Part shown: positions 43,589 to 54,557 of the stretch, in pieces | Layout: the number at the start of each line of letters is the position of its first letter | How positions within the stretch are numbered: position 1 is the stretch's first letter | Assembly: GCA_977006965.1 (NCBI GenBank) | Contig: OZ345357.1 | Coordinates: forward strand, 1,612,001-1,676,000 | From: Phymatolithon calcareum | Lineage: Eukaryota > Rhodophyta > Florideophyceae > Hapalidiales | Reading direction: 5' to 3' | Length of the DNA stretch: 64,000 nt | Position numbers and translations under genes: made by a program | The notes under the pieces: model-generated | Databases searched by the model: none | Told to the model about the DNA's origin: nothing | What the model saw: only the letters and a program-made list of their open reading frames with translations

Positions 43589-44250
43589 GCTATATCCGAG
43601 GAATTGGAATATTTCATCTCCTATGAACTCCTAAAACAAGGCCGTCCGGATAGGGCTAGCGCAATATTGGCATATTTGATTGCTACTTACGATATATAGA
43701 AGTCATGGACGCGAGGTGACAAGACTTCAGCATCCTCGATCCTTTCCAGGGACCGAACCAATATTTCTATGGCATATTGACGCTACCGAAAACCAAACGT
43801 GGAGCGAACCAATCAGTATTCGTTCGTGCACTACTAATTGCCGATTTACTTCTACAGTAATAAGTCCTTTGATCAAATAATGGAACGAAAATGGACAGTA
43901 AGCTGTTGTGATACTCAATGGAAACATTACGAAAACGATTGGACCCGATTTTGGAAACATTCAGCATTGATATTTGAAATACTAAACCACATGGACTTCG
44001 TTACGATGGAGAAATCACGGATCACTTGCACGGTCGACTGATGCGTCATGAAATTCATCTCCAGGGACGATGGCGTCGTCAAAGTCTATACAACAACACC
44101 TTCAACACGATCAGGTTCACCATCAACTTCAAAACATTTCTTCTCAACTCCGACATCGTTTCAAACGGCGGTTAGCGCAACTATATAAGCTTTTCAACGT
44201 TACGCCACTGCCAGAGTAAAGGGGAGGCGGAACCGATTCACCAAAGCCGA

Positions 44251-44943
44251 ACCGAAACTAACGCGAACGCATTTGCTATGGGAGCTCTCATATTGGATGG
44301 GACTCTATGACTGGATGTGGTCATGCGCGTGGCTGAATGTGTAAGCTGTTTAGCTTAGATCGAAGAAAGGAATCTTCCCACCTTACTTGCGATGACTATA
44401 GCACTGGCATATAAAACAAATCTTTTCACAAACAAGTCTCAGTAAATTATTTAAACGTACACCGTGAATGTTCTCTTCAAAATCTATTACTTTCAACAAG
44501 TTCCCCGCAGACCCTGACATATTCTTGTTGGCATTACGCAAATCATTATCTGTATGTACATCGAAGTATACTCCTATAGTCCAGAGCGTTGCGGCTCCCG
44601 TTGCTTCCCTGGAACGCACGTAGGCATTAATTGATTGCCTGTACACATATCTGTCAGATCCTCACTAGTGGGCTAGATAGTCAGTAGGCAGCCCTAGTCT
44701 GCCCTCTCCAGCCTCATGTATGATCGCTAACCCACTATAAGTACTACGGCTCTCATCTAAGTAAATCCCTAGTCATCCTTCAGTGCCTACAGGTTATCGG
44801 CCTATACGCCTAATCACTAACCAACACCGAAAACTTTGCCACACACGCCTCCGGGCGACTCAAGCGGCACCCCACCAAGCCCGCACCTAACTGCAAGGAG
44901 ATCACCAGCTCTGGAAGTGATGCCCATTCGTCACCACCATCTC
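44251..44943. other. No supported gene
   Basis: One minus-strand open frame (44646-44383, 87 codons) has no recognisable domain and I do not call it. No repeats stand out. Confidence 0.4.
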
Positions 44944-45070
44944 TGTTGAAAGTGGTAGCTCGGACCAAAATATCAACTTTTCTATGAGCGATTCTTCGGA
45001 CCTTCGACATGTACACGTGTACACCTGTACACATATACTGATATACAACCATTATGATTAATAGAGTTGT
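44944..45070. repeat. Fragment of a G-type LTR
   Basis: It starts TGTTGAAAGTGGTAGC and follows the left end of G (14549 on) with an internal deletion of about 120 bp. It includes TACACGTGTACACCTGTAC and ends near ATTATGATTAATAG. Truncated. Confidence 0.65.
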
Positions 45071-45183
45071 TGAAATGTGTCATACATTTCGGAAAGCACT
45101 AAATTAGAATGTCGTTCTCGTTACGCAATATATTGCATGGTAGGCACATCTTGTTGAGATACAATGATTTTGCATACACATGC

Positions 45184-45450
45184 TTACACAGACCCACAGC
45201 CTTCCGTCCAATCCTCTTTGATAACTTCGATTCGAAGAGACCCAGCGCGAGTGCTACTGCCATTGGAAATTTTCCGAACCAGAATCATTCCATCGCCAAA
45301 CCATGCGTCACCTTTGCCTCCTTTTTCATCAGTTATCTTCCAAAGCTTCAGTAGATCCCTATTCCGCAGTACAGGCTTAACACCGACAGAAAGCACTTGG
45401 AAATGTCTCTTAGACTTGACGTTCACCACCCCGTTTGTGGCATTCGCCAT
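45184..45450 (-). CDS. Hypothetical 88-residue protein
   Basis: ATG at 45450-45448, stop before 45184. The sequence is mixed in charge, with regular alternation of hydrophobic residues (HFQVLSVGVKPVLRNRDLLKLW; GDGMILVRKI; GSLRIEVIKEDW), which looks like a small beta-rich domain. I recognise no family. It is transcribed away from the WD40 gene, with about 490 bp between the starts. It could be a real small gene or an exon. Confidence 0.4.
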   Translation of the reverse strand: MANATNGVVNVKSKRHFQVLSVGVKPVLRNRDLLKLWKITDEKGGKGDAWFGDGMILVRKISNGSSTRAGSLRIEVIKEDWTEGCGSV

Positions 45451-45939
45451 TTTCGCGGAAACAGGGACTTCTTCAGCGCGTCAATTTCCCCGGCATATTG
45501 CGCATTGTGCAATATCTGACATACCTTCGTCGCCACACGGCAAGCACAGACACAACGGAACGTGGCGGTCAGACAAACTGTCCGTTTTTCAATTTGGTTT
45601 TCCCGTTTTGGTGTTTCCCGCGAAATAAAAACTACGCCAGTGCGCGAAACGGTGGACGGACATTCGGAGACACTTTCCTGTCTTCCGCAATTTTCGCCTG
45701 GTGCCGTGTTTGGCTGGGTTCTGCGGGCGGCGCAGGTCGCCTCAAGCCCAATGTCGGGCGCGTGCAGAGCAATACACGGAGGTCGGAAGCCATTGTGGTA
45801 TCTCAGGATTCATAGGTGTTTCGAAACCAACCATAAACTTTGCCGAATCGTTTCAAACGAAAACTTCGTCCCGAATTCTTAGAATATATTTCATGTCGCC
45901 CGAAAATGTGCGCTTCTCGGCGGGGGCCGATAGGAACAT

Positions 45940-47337
45940 ATGGCACGTTCAACAGGTCCATGCTGGCCAATATCTCAAACACTACAGTGTAAACCGCAGC
46001 AGTCGATTCCATCTTGTTTGAGGGTGTCGAAAACCATTACGGGATTGCATGGCAGAATGAGCGTTAGAGAGAAAAGGTGTTGTCCCCCTCTTACTATCCC
46101 CTGTTCCAACGCGCACGAAGATATCATAGCTTCAGTTGCATTCAGTGCGAGGGACCAGCTGTTGGCGACAGGGTAATGGGACACAACCATTCGTTTATGG
46201 GACACGAGTATATGGACTACTGTTGGGGAACCGTTTCTAGGTCATTCAGATTCTGTGCGAAGTGTCAGATTCTGCCCAGTCGGCCAACATATTGTATCGT
46301 CGAGGGGCGATGGTACTGTTCGCTTGTGGGATGCCAGCAATGGACGAAATATCTGGACATCCTTCGGTATTCACAGCCCTGCGACAAGTGCCGCGGTTAC
46401 TACTGGCGGGGAAAGTATTATTTCTGGATATTCGGATGGAAACGTTCGTATTTGGGACATTCGTGTCGAGGTGGAAGAATATGAACGAAAATATGGACAT
46501 TTTCAACCAGTATGGGCCGTTGCCATAAGCCGTGGCGGTCTTCTAGTTGCATCTGGATCACTGGACTGCACGGTACGATTGTGGAGCTCGCATGCAGGCA
46601 ATAAGGTTGGTCGACCAATGAAGGGGCACACCGATGCGGTGAGTTGCGTTTCGTTCAGCCCTGACGGGCAACGACTAGTGTCTTGTTCACATGACAAAAC
46701 TGTTCGTTTGTGGGATGCCCAGATGTCATATCAGATTGGGCATCCTATGGAAGGACACACTGAAGAGGTGGCCTGTGCATCTTTCAGCTCGGACAGTGAG
46801 CGTATTCTCTCGGGATCTAATGACGGAAAAGCTCGCATACATGACGCAAATACACAGGATTTGATTGGAGTCGCTCTAATCGGCCACATGTCCAGAGTTG
46901 AAGCAGTCTGTGGGAGCGATGACGGATCTCGCATTGTGTCCCGAGATTACAATGGCAATATCAGCATTTGGAATCGCGAAGATGGCGGTATTATCTGGCG
47001 ATCAAGACAACAGATGAGCGACAGTGAAGCTGAATCGTCGACTGAAGAAAACAACGGATCAATATTTGAATTGACTGACGAGGAAGCGGAAAAGATCATT
47101 CGCAGTTGTGGACAAGAGACACCCGACCTTTGGCCGCGTTCTTTTCCGCCTTACACAGCAGAAGTATACTGCTGAGATCGCACGGTCTATTCGAATTTCC
47201 CAACCGATGACACAGTTCTGGGGACCCTACCGGCGCCAGCTTTGTCATGGAGATACAATGAAACGAAAAGGGTGTTTGTTGCAGGATTGAACAGTGGGGC
47301 GGTAGCTATATGCAAATTGAAACCAAAAGGGACGTAA
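45940..47337 (+). pseudogene. WD40-repeat protein with two in-frame stop codons
   Basis: One reading frame covers 466 codons from the ATG at 45940 to TAA 47335-47337, broken by TAA 46174-46176 and TGA 47173-47175. At least six WD40 blades are visible: WDTTIRLWD, GDGTVRLWD, SDGNVRIWD, LDCTVRLWS, HDKTVRLWD and NDGKARIHD, each after a GH-type turn. The first stop sits where LATGSWDTT would be expected, so a Ser codon TCA probably became TAA. After the second stop the frame continues with VFVAGLNSGAVAICKLKPKG, a natural last blade. AATAAA at 47337-47342 overlaps the final stop. An upstream blade-like piece (45893-46020) is in another frame. This is most likely a recently decayed gene; alleles or sequencing errors are alternatives. 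Confidence 0.75.
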
Positions 47338-47342
47338 ATAAA

Positions 47343-48967
47343 AGATGCATAGTTCCTTCTTACAATGGGCTACATGCACAGAATATTTGTTTTCATCTGT
47401 ACAATAGAAAACTCAACCAATTATCTTTGAACGTACCTTTTTAATCCACCGGATAGTTTTGATTCAGTTCACTATTCCCGTTGTGTTATGACCCGCATAG
47501 CCTCCATATGAGCACGTTACTCTTATTTAGGCACTCATGTGAAGCATTTCGATTCATTTGATGTTGATGCTGTTTCGTAGACTCAAGTGGGTAAGTAGCG
47601 TAGAATGATGATGAGATTGCTGACCACTAAATATTAGACGAGAAAAGAGTTAGTACTAGTAGATTAAGGTGAAACTGTATTGGCCTCTGCGCAGCTCGTG
47701 CATGTAGTCAAAGCTTTACTGGACATATAATTCAGGCTGGGTATCGGTACCATTTTTCAATCTCGGTACCGGAAAATTGATAATTCATTTTTTTAGCCTT
47801 GAGCAGGGGGATAATTGTTGGTTTATTTTTTTTAAAAGCTCCCAAGACCTCAGTTAGAGTAACAGGGCAGCTTCTCGCTCCGTTCAGTTCGTCGTACCTG
47901 CGTCTCCCAGAATCTCCTTGATTCGAATTTCTCTAACGGTGAGGGCTCGAGTAAGTCTTTTGCCTTCATATTCCTTTTCGTCGTCCATCGTCGATTTCCT
48001 CCACAGCGGAGCTCTGTTGAATATCAGTCTAAGTTATCTCATTCGCGTGCGTCTGTCTCTTATGTGCAACACTCCTAGCAAGCTGTGCGGATTCCTTATA
48101 GTGACTTTCACCGAGGCCTTGACTAGAAGGAACTTGATGTACTCTGATCTCAAAACAGTTGGCCATTCAACTTAAAGATAGGAATAAGTAACTCTCCTCG
48201 CACATAGGCTCTATCGAAAAGAACAATAAACCTTGAATAAGCTTCTATTTGAACTAAATTATGGCGTATTACGACGAGAATAAGTTCCATTTTGAGTGTA
48301 CGCAGGGCATTTGTCTTTGACAATAGTATCGATCTCGTCCAGTGAAAAGGTACGAAGCTGCTTTCTGATTCCTCTTAAACGTCAAATTTTCTCTTCTATT
48401 TCAAGACTAGCAAATGATGGACATGGCGCTATAGTCAAGTCCATTTTTCGTTGTTTATCGTGGCGAAACAGGGCTCGCCTGAAGAGGCAAGGACTCTATG
48501 TGGCCTGATATAGAAACTTTGAGCCATAATTTCAATGTTTCAAGATATATATCGCGACTTAACGATTAGTTGGATTTTACGACCATCTCATTTTGAGCAA
48601 GAGGAGTGCTGATCGTTTGAGCCCCCCATAGGACAAGAATCATTGAATTAAGTTTGGGAGGAAGTAATGCGTGTTTATAGCCAAGGTTTATATTCAGTCA
48701 CAAATTGAAACATGGAGAACGAAACTAGGTAGGCTGTTCTAGCTTGGAATACAATTCGTGTCTTGATTGTCGAGCTCTCCGGAATGGCAAACAATTACAA
48801 GCAATACACGTACCGTACGTTATTCGTGGGAATATTGCACAGTAGCTGTGATGTCTATTGTTAGAGTATAAATTCGTTTGTTTTTTCCTCTGTATAGACA
48901 AGAGAGTCCTGGCGCGTTCGAGAGGAAGGGTCTGAAGCTGCCAAGCAGAGTAATCATTATCCAACTC
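47343..48967. other. No supported gene
   Basis: AT-rich sequence with only short open frames (for example 47918-48175). A T-rich run at 47823-47836 followed by AAAAGCTCCCAAGACCTC resembles the 3' end of the retroposed sequence at 62941 in the same orientation. Confidence 0.45.
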
Positions 48968-48991
48968 ATGATGATGACGATGATGATTGCT

Positions 48992-49678
48992 TTATTCCCC
49001 TACGAGGCTAGCACGTCTAGAAGGCTTCATGCGACTCCACTTTCTGTGGTCGGAAGCGTCTTTTATGGACGATTCGATACCTTGATTTGGGATATCGCCA
49101 AGAAGGGAAGCATATGTTCTGGGTACGCATTGTAGCAGTATCCTGCGAACGAGCCTGTTCTCATCCATTCGAAGAACATGTCCTAGCCATCCCCAGCGAC
49201 GGTCTTTAATCCATTGTATCACCCTCACTGAGGGCTCTCTTGCTTCTTCGGCTATCGTCCTCTTCGTCATCACGGCCAACATCTTCGATACGGTACCGTT
49301 TAGTTTTTTCAGCATTGGTGAGGCTAGGTTCCAGGATTCACATCCGTATATCAAATTCGATACGACCGAGGCTCTCCAGAGACGTAACCGAAGCGGGAGC
49401 GGTAGCGCCGTGTTCGTGAGTAGTCTATAGAGACTTTTAAAACGTGATCTGGCAAATTCGATACGATAGGTAACTGGCGTCATAGTGTCTGCTGCCCCTG
49501 ACTGCATGGTGCCCAAGTACTTGAAATCCATAACATTTTCAAGAGTTTCGGCTCCTATTTTCATCATTTCCATTTCGTTCAGCGCCGCCTCTTGCTTCTT
49601 GCGACGAACAATCTTGTCTGCCGCGGATCCGTACATGCTTGGAAATCTCTGACATGACTCCCCATTCTTCTTCGTCAA
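48992..49678 (-). pseudogene. C-terminal domain of the LINE ORF2
   Basis: The frame reads YLGTMQSGAADTMTPVTYRI, RLWRASVVSNLIYGCESW and WGWLGHVLRMDENRLVRRIL, the conserved block after the RT thumb in many LINE ORF2 proteins. It continues the RT part across the insertion of H: the ORF on the other side ends EPLCLL at 54545. The frame ends at the stop near 48992. Confidence 0.88.
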
Positions 49679-49683
49679 GGCAG

Positions 49684-49828
49684 TGTGATGAGGTGCGCTT
49701 GCCCAGATCGTCGTCCTCCGAGGGTCTGGGCCTTTATACCCTAATGTCTGCTACGTGTAGCGCCTATCATGACAATAATCTGCCTGCTCGTGACAAGTTC
49801 TTACTCGTTCTTAGCGCCTATCATAACA
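49684..49828 (-). repeat. 3' LTR of H, with a 54-bp extra block
   Basis: TGTGATGAGG...ATCATAACA. The extra block lies between two copies of GCGCCTATCAT, so it is an internal duplication-type difference relative to the 5' LTR. The pol stop codon (49801) lies inside this LTR. Confidence 0.9.
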
Positions 49829-52800
49829 GCCCCCCCGTCACGAGGAGGCGGATTGAATGACTTCAGTGGGAGAGTAAAATTTTTGAAGTTAGGGCGGTTC
49901 ACGGGCTTTGTCAAGATATCCGCTAGCATGTCTTGACTACGGATGTAGTGAGGTTCGACTGACTTTTTCTTCACGTGGTCTTGGATATGATGATATCGGA
50001 TGTCGATGTATTTGCTTCGTCGCGTTTGCGAGTTGTTCATGGCGACTTTGATGGCCGCCTGATTGTCCATGCACAGCTTCGTGGGTTCTGCAGCAAGCTG
50101 GTTCAGCTCGGTAAGTATGTTGCGCAACCAGAGCGTTTGCTGGACAGAAGTCGAGGCAGCAATGTACTCTGCCTCGCACGTTGAGAGTGCGACTGTGTTT
50201 TGCCGTTTGGACGTCCAGTGTATCGGTGCGTTGTTGAGGGTGTGTATTATACCGCTTACTGACTTGCGGGTATCTTTGCAGGTTGCATAATCGGCGTCTG
50301 CGTATGTTGTTAACGGCGCGTGACTGGCCGGGTATAGTATACCGAGGTTTTTTGTGCCTTGAAGGTATCTTACCAAGCGCTTTAGCGCTATCCAGTGCCT
50401 ATCTGTCGGCGTTTTGGCTGCTCTCGCAAGCGTGTTCACGATGAATGTTATGTCGTAGCGTGTACAGTCCGCGAGATAGCGCAGGTCTCCAATTGTTTTC
50501 TCAAAAATGGATTGAATGTCGGACCGGAACTTTTCAGAGGGCTCTGCGAGGTGAAGGTCGAGGCCATCTGCGTATTGGTAGTCTGTGTGTGCCGCGGCTA
50601 CCAGCCGAAGCTGATGAACAATCGCGTCAATGATGTGCGGCTGGGATTTGTGGATTCCTTGGGGGTTGCGTTGTATTTTCCAGTTGAGATATTGCGTTGG
50701 GGCTCCGAGGCGTTTGACTTTGTACTTCTGTTGCAGTGTTTTGAACAGTGAATCAGTTAGGTCAGCATGGGTGGAGGCTGCAAGAAAGTCGTCTATACAG
50801 ACGGCGATTATTATGTACCGACCTGACCCCATTCGTCGAAAGAATAGGCATGGTTCAGATTTCAGGGGTGAATATCCGTGCTTCTTAAGATACGTCTTCA
50901 TAGCTTCAAGATAGATGTAGCCACCTTGTTTAGTGCCATATAGGTTCTTCTTAAGTTCCCCGGCAGTATAGGGGTGTTTGTACGATCCATTAAAGCGAGG
51001 ATGTTGATAAACATATACTTTGGTGGGATGATTAAATTCTTCGTGGAGAAACGCCGATTCAAAATCGAAATGTTCCAGATGTAACCCATGTTGTGCTGCC
51101 AGAGCGTACAGTATTCGCAATGATGATTTGTCTGCCATATGTGTTGCTGTTTTGTTTGGATCATAGTGGATATGGGGCTCCATGAGGTCCCCGCGCGCCG
51201 AACAGCGCGCTTTGCGTTTAGAAATATGGTTGTTGTGATCGCGTTTGTACCTGTAACTCATTGTGAGTGGAATTATTTTCGCGCTGCGTGGGATGGCAGT
51301 GGTTGGTAGCCATTTGATGGCTTGAAGTCGATCCAGTGTGTCAAGTTCTGCATCGTGGGGCTTTGACCATGCTTGTGCATCTGGATACCGTTGTGCTGCT
51401 TTATAGTTCGGTGGAGCGGGAGTAAATGCCGTGATGGTCAGAGGGGCCTGTTTTTGTGCTCCATTGCTCTTTGTGGAAAAAGCTTGGAAGTGCCTGCTTT
51501 TCTTTACGTCTGCACTTCTGGCCATGATGCCAATCTGGTTTGGTTCGATTGGGATCATCGAAAATGCCTGAGATGTGCGACGAACTGGGTCAGTGTCTGC
51601 ATAGTATGGCGTAAAGTTGATGGCCTTGATGGAGTGGTACGTTTTGCTTCGCAGGTTATACACGACTATGTGGTTCACATCTTCTGCGTACATATATCGG
51701 GCCGGAAATGCGCGCGTGCTTAACTTCTTTTTGTCAGAAAGATTTGGGATGTGTCCAAGCTGCTCAAAAGTGAAAATGCGCTGCACATTTGGTGGTTCTT
51801 CGTGCCATATGGTGTACGGTATGTTACGGGCACCATGGTGGTAGCTAATGTTGTATTTAAATACAGCATCACGGACTGCATCCTCCCAAAATGTATCGTC
51901 GAGGCGTGCTGCCGCAAGGGATGCACGCGCTTTGTTGCAGAGCGTGTAGTTGATTCGCTCGGCTATTCCGTTTTCCTGAGGCGAGTATGGTGTCGTAGGG
52001 ATGTATGTTATTCCTCGGTCTGAGTAGTATTTGCGCATGTAGTTGGATTGGTACTCGCGAGCGTTGTCGCTGCGGAATTCTCGAGGATATGTGTGGTGCT
52101 TATTCCTAATATGCTCGAGCACTTGACATGTACACAGAGATACCTTTCCGCGATTGGGCATGAAATGCAGAATACAATATCGAGAGTTAGTGTCGATGTA
52201 AGTGATGAAGTATTTGTTTCCATGCCTTGAAGTGGGGGTGATGGGTCCGCAGACGTCCGATGAGATTCGTGCTGCTACTGCACCTGTGTGGTCCTTAGAA
52301 GAGTGGGCGCCGCGTCGTGTTTTTCCAGTACTGCATGCACTGTATGACATCCGTGGGGGCTGAAGCTTAAGCTCTTCGGGAAGTCCCGGTAGAAGGTTGT
52401 TTTTAGCCATGAGGTTTATAGTGAGAGGACGTAAGTGTCCAAGTTTTAAATGCCAATCCATGTATGCAGTCGTTTTGGGACTGCATTTGCTCGAATGTCC
52501 TTCTGCCGGTGAGTTTGCCAATGTTGGTTCTGGTTGAGTTCTAGGAATAGTGCTTAGTTGTGGGATAGCGAGGGGAAAAGTGGATTGACTTGACAAGTCT
52601 GGACTTGTTTTACGAGATTGATTTTGAGAAAAGATTGGTTTCCGCGATCCTGTTCTTGTAGCAATAGCCGGAAGTGTTCTTGCAGAAAAGGCTTTTGTTC
52701 GCAATTGTGATTGAAAGTATGAACGGCGTGCGTGCTTGTCGTCTTCTGGGGTGGTGTTTAGTGTGTACAACCCCTGTCTAAATGTAGCAGTGCTGAGTAT

Positions 52801-54173
52801 GTGGGGATGAGAGGAAGGTGTTTTCATTATGTATGCGTGATCAGGATGGAACTCCACTTTTCCGTGCTGCTTCGCCAGCGTGTGCACGGAAATGAGATTG
52901 CGCGAAATGGCGGGAGATACAACAGCATCATGTGCCTGTAGTTTGAATTTAGGCGTCTTGATCGAGATCTGCCCAGTGTGAGTGATTTTGTGAAGCATAC
53001 CGTTGGCAGTTTGCGTTAGTACTTCTCCTCGGACGAGGTGCATGGAGGGACTTGGGGCATGCAGGTGTGTCGGGTGTGCTGCAGAATCGAGGTGATACTT
53101 ACGCGGAAGGTTGTGCTGCTTAGTGTTCTGCTCTTCCTGTGTTCCATGGGGTGGTGTGGGCGTCAATGCAGGATTAGTGCTCGCGGCTGCCTGCTGCTCG
53201 AGCATGGCCAATCGCAGCGCCATCTCATTAAGTTCGATTTGGTATGTAGCTGGTTCCTGGCTTTGGAAGTGAGGCTGGTTTGCTGTTTGATGTTCGCCAT
53301 AGGACAATGATTGCATATTGGCTTGTGCTGAAGCGCGGTGCTGGTTCTGCCGTATGCACTGGGTGTCGCTGTGTGTACCGGAAGCATGGAAAGAGCACCA
53401 CGGTCCAACATATCCAGGGGGCCGTGGACAGTTTTTAGAGATTAACTGGGGCTGTCGCTGTCTGTAGCGTTGGCGGAAGTATTGTTGATTGGGACGATAG
53501 GGCTGCGGCCTGTACTGGGGCTGGATCGGGATCTGCTCAGTCTTCATCAGGGGTGTTGGTGACACCATCGGTTTCAATTTTTGTTGGATGTCGCTGGCTG
53601 CCTGTCGATAGAGTGCAGTGTGTATGATTTGTCTTTTGAATGCATTGATAGTTTGAGGAGGATTTCGTATCATTTCTTCTCCCGTGGTTACGAATTCCGG
53701 GTTATGTCGAAGTCCTTCCACCAGAAACCGAATTGTTGTACTCTCCTGTGATATAGCCGGAAATCTAGCATTGATCATTTTCGTACGAAGCTTGAGATGT
53801 TCATCAACGTATTCCGCAACAGTCTTTTCGGGAGTGAACTGTATGGCACGCGCTTCTGCTGTAAGAAGGTCATGATCTTCGATGTTCCTGTGGTTGAGAT
53901 GGTGCTCGAGGGCGACGCATATGTCGTGGGGTGTCTTGCTAAACGTTTCTGGATCCATTTTAGCGGATATGGTGCTCGGTATACTCTGCATGATGAGACT
54001 GCGGACCTTTGCTTGCTTGACGCGGAAGGTGGCCGCTGCGGCCGGAGTATCGGGCTCTTCTGGGTTTTCGGTGACGTGGGTCGTTGCTTGAAGAATGGCT
54101 GCCGAGTTGATCAGCTCCTGATGCCAAAATGCGAAATTGTTTGGGTCTAGTGGTGAGGGCTTAAAAAGTCCAT
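49801..54173 (-). CDS. Gag-pol polyprotein of H, almost intact
   Basis: The frame is open for 1,396 codons from the ATG at 53991 and continues open upstream to about 54185 without ATG. An ATG at 54173-54171 would reach it if the T-run at 54167-54163 were one base longer, and the extra 60 residues (DPNNFAFWHQELI) look like a true gag start. Approximate positions from Met 53991: CHHC-type knuckle CSFHASGTHSDTQC at 195-208; protease LDSAA at 297 (DSG in most relatives); HLKLGHL and the zinc region at 515-548, where the first Cys of the CxxC pair is Tyr (YSAC); integrase SSDVCGP, RSDNAREY and PQENGIAER; RT with CIDD at about 1085; RNase [16 protein letters not shown] and DILTKPV. The stop is in the 3' LTR. 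Gag and pol are one frame, as in copia and Tnt1. Confidence 0.9.
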
Positions 54174-54552
54174 TGTGGTGGGTGTGTTGACGTTATGTCG
54201 TAGATTGCGGAGTTGTTCGTTTCTCCAGATATCTGAAACTGTTGCTCGGCGGAGTCTTCGAGCTTCCCGGTCGGATGGATACGGTTCTGCCGTTTTGGGT
54301 GGTGATGGGTTATGTTGCTGTGGATGTGGTGGTGCTTGCGTGGATCGTTGATGCTTCGATGGCTACGATTGTTTTGTCTTGATGCTTGTTGTGGGATGTG
54401 GGTGGGTTAAGTTTGATAGAACTGGGAACGATGTTGATGACGAAGCGCTGGGCCCATAACCTGTGATGAGGTGCGCTTGCCCAGATCGTCGTCCTCCGAG
54501 GGTCTGGGCCTTTATACCCTAATGTCTGCTACGTGTAGCGCCTATCATAACA
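54174..54552 (-). repeat. Leader, primer-binding site and 5' LTR of H
   Basis: The leader is at 54174-54447, the primer-binding site (initiator tRNA-Met anticodon arm) at 54448-54461, and the 91-bp LTR at 54462-54552, followed by GGCAG. The TTTATA at 54511 may be the promoter box on either strand. Confidence 0.85.
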
Positions 54553-54557
54553 GGCAG

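Larger units (their letters stand above)
40114..44250 (+). mobile_element. Dead DIRS-like (tyrosine recombinase) retroelement
   Basis: Pieces on the plus strand are in the order expected for DIRS/Ngaro-type elements: a gag-like charged ORF (40170-40523), RT fragments, RNase H with RSEFNPADGPSR (42392-42427), then short fragments that could be the tyrosine recombinase (LAVELYFSTLRRNAGPP and the HTVISEELEYFISYELL segment). Two solo LTRs interrupt the last part. Stops and shifts are numerous. The exact ends are not found; 44250 is where recognisable sequence fades. Confidence 0.5.
49684..54552 (-). mobile_element. Copia element H with very short LTRs
   Basis: 4,869 bp, flanked by GGCAG (49679-49683 and 54553-54557), inserted in the LINE. 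The LTRs are 145 bp (49684-49828) and 91 bp (54462-54552); the only clear difference is a 54-bp block present in the left one. The primer-binding site CTGGGCCCATAACC is at 54448-54461 and the polypurine tract at 49829-49836. A nearly complete gag-pol frame occupies the inside. It is distantly related to A-E and to F. Confidence 0.93.

Noticed and set aside
47918-48175. 85-codon plus-strand frame
   Set aside because: The composition is that of random AT-rich sequence, with no domain and no neighbour context.
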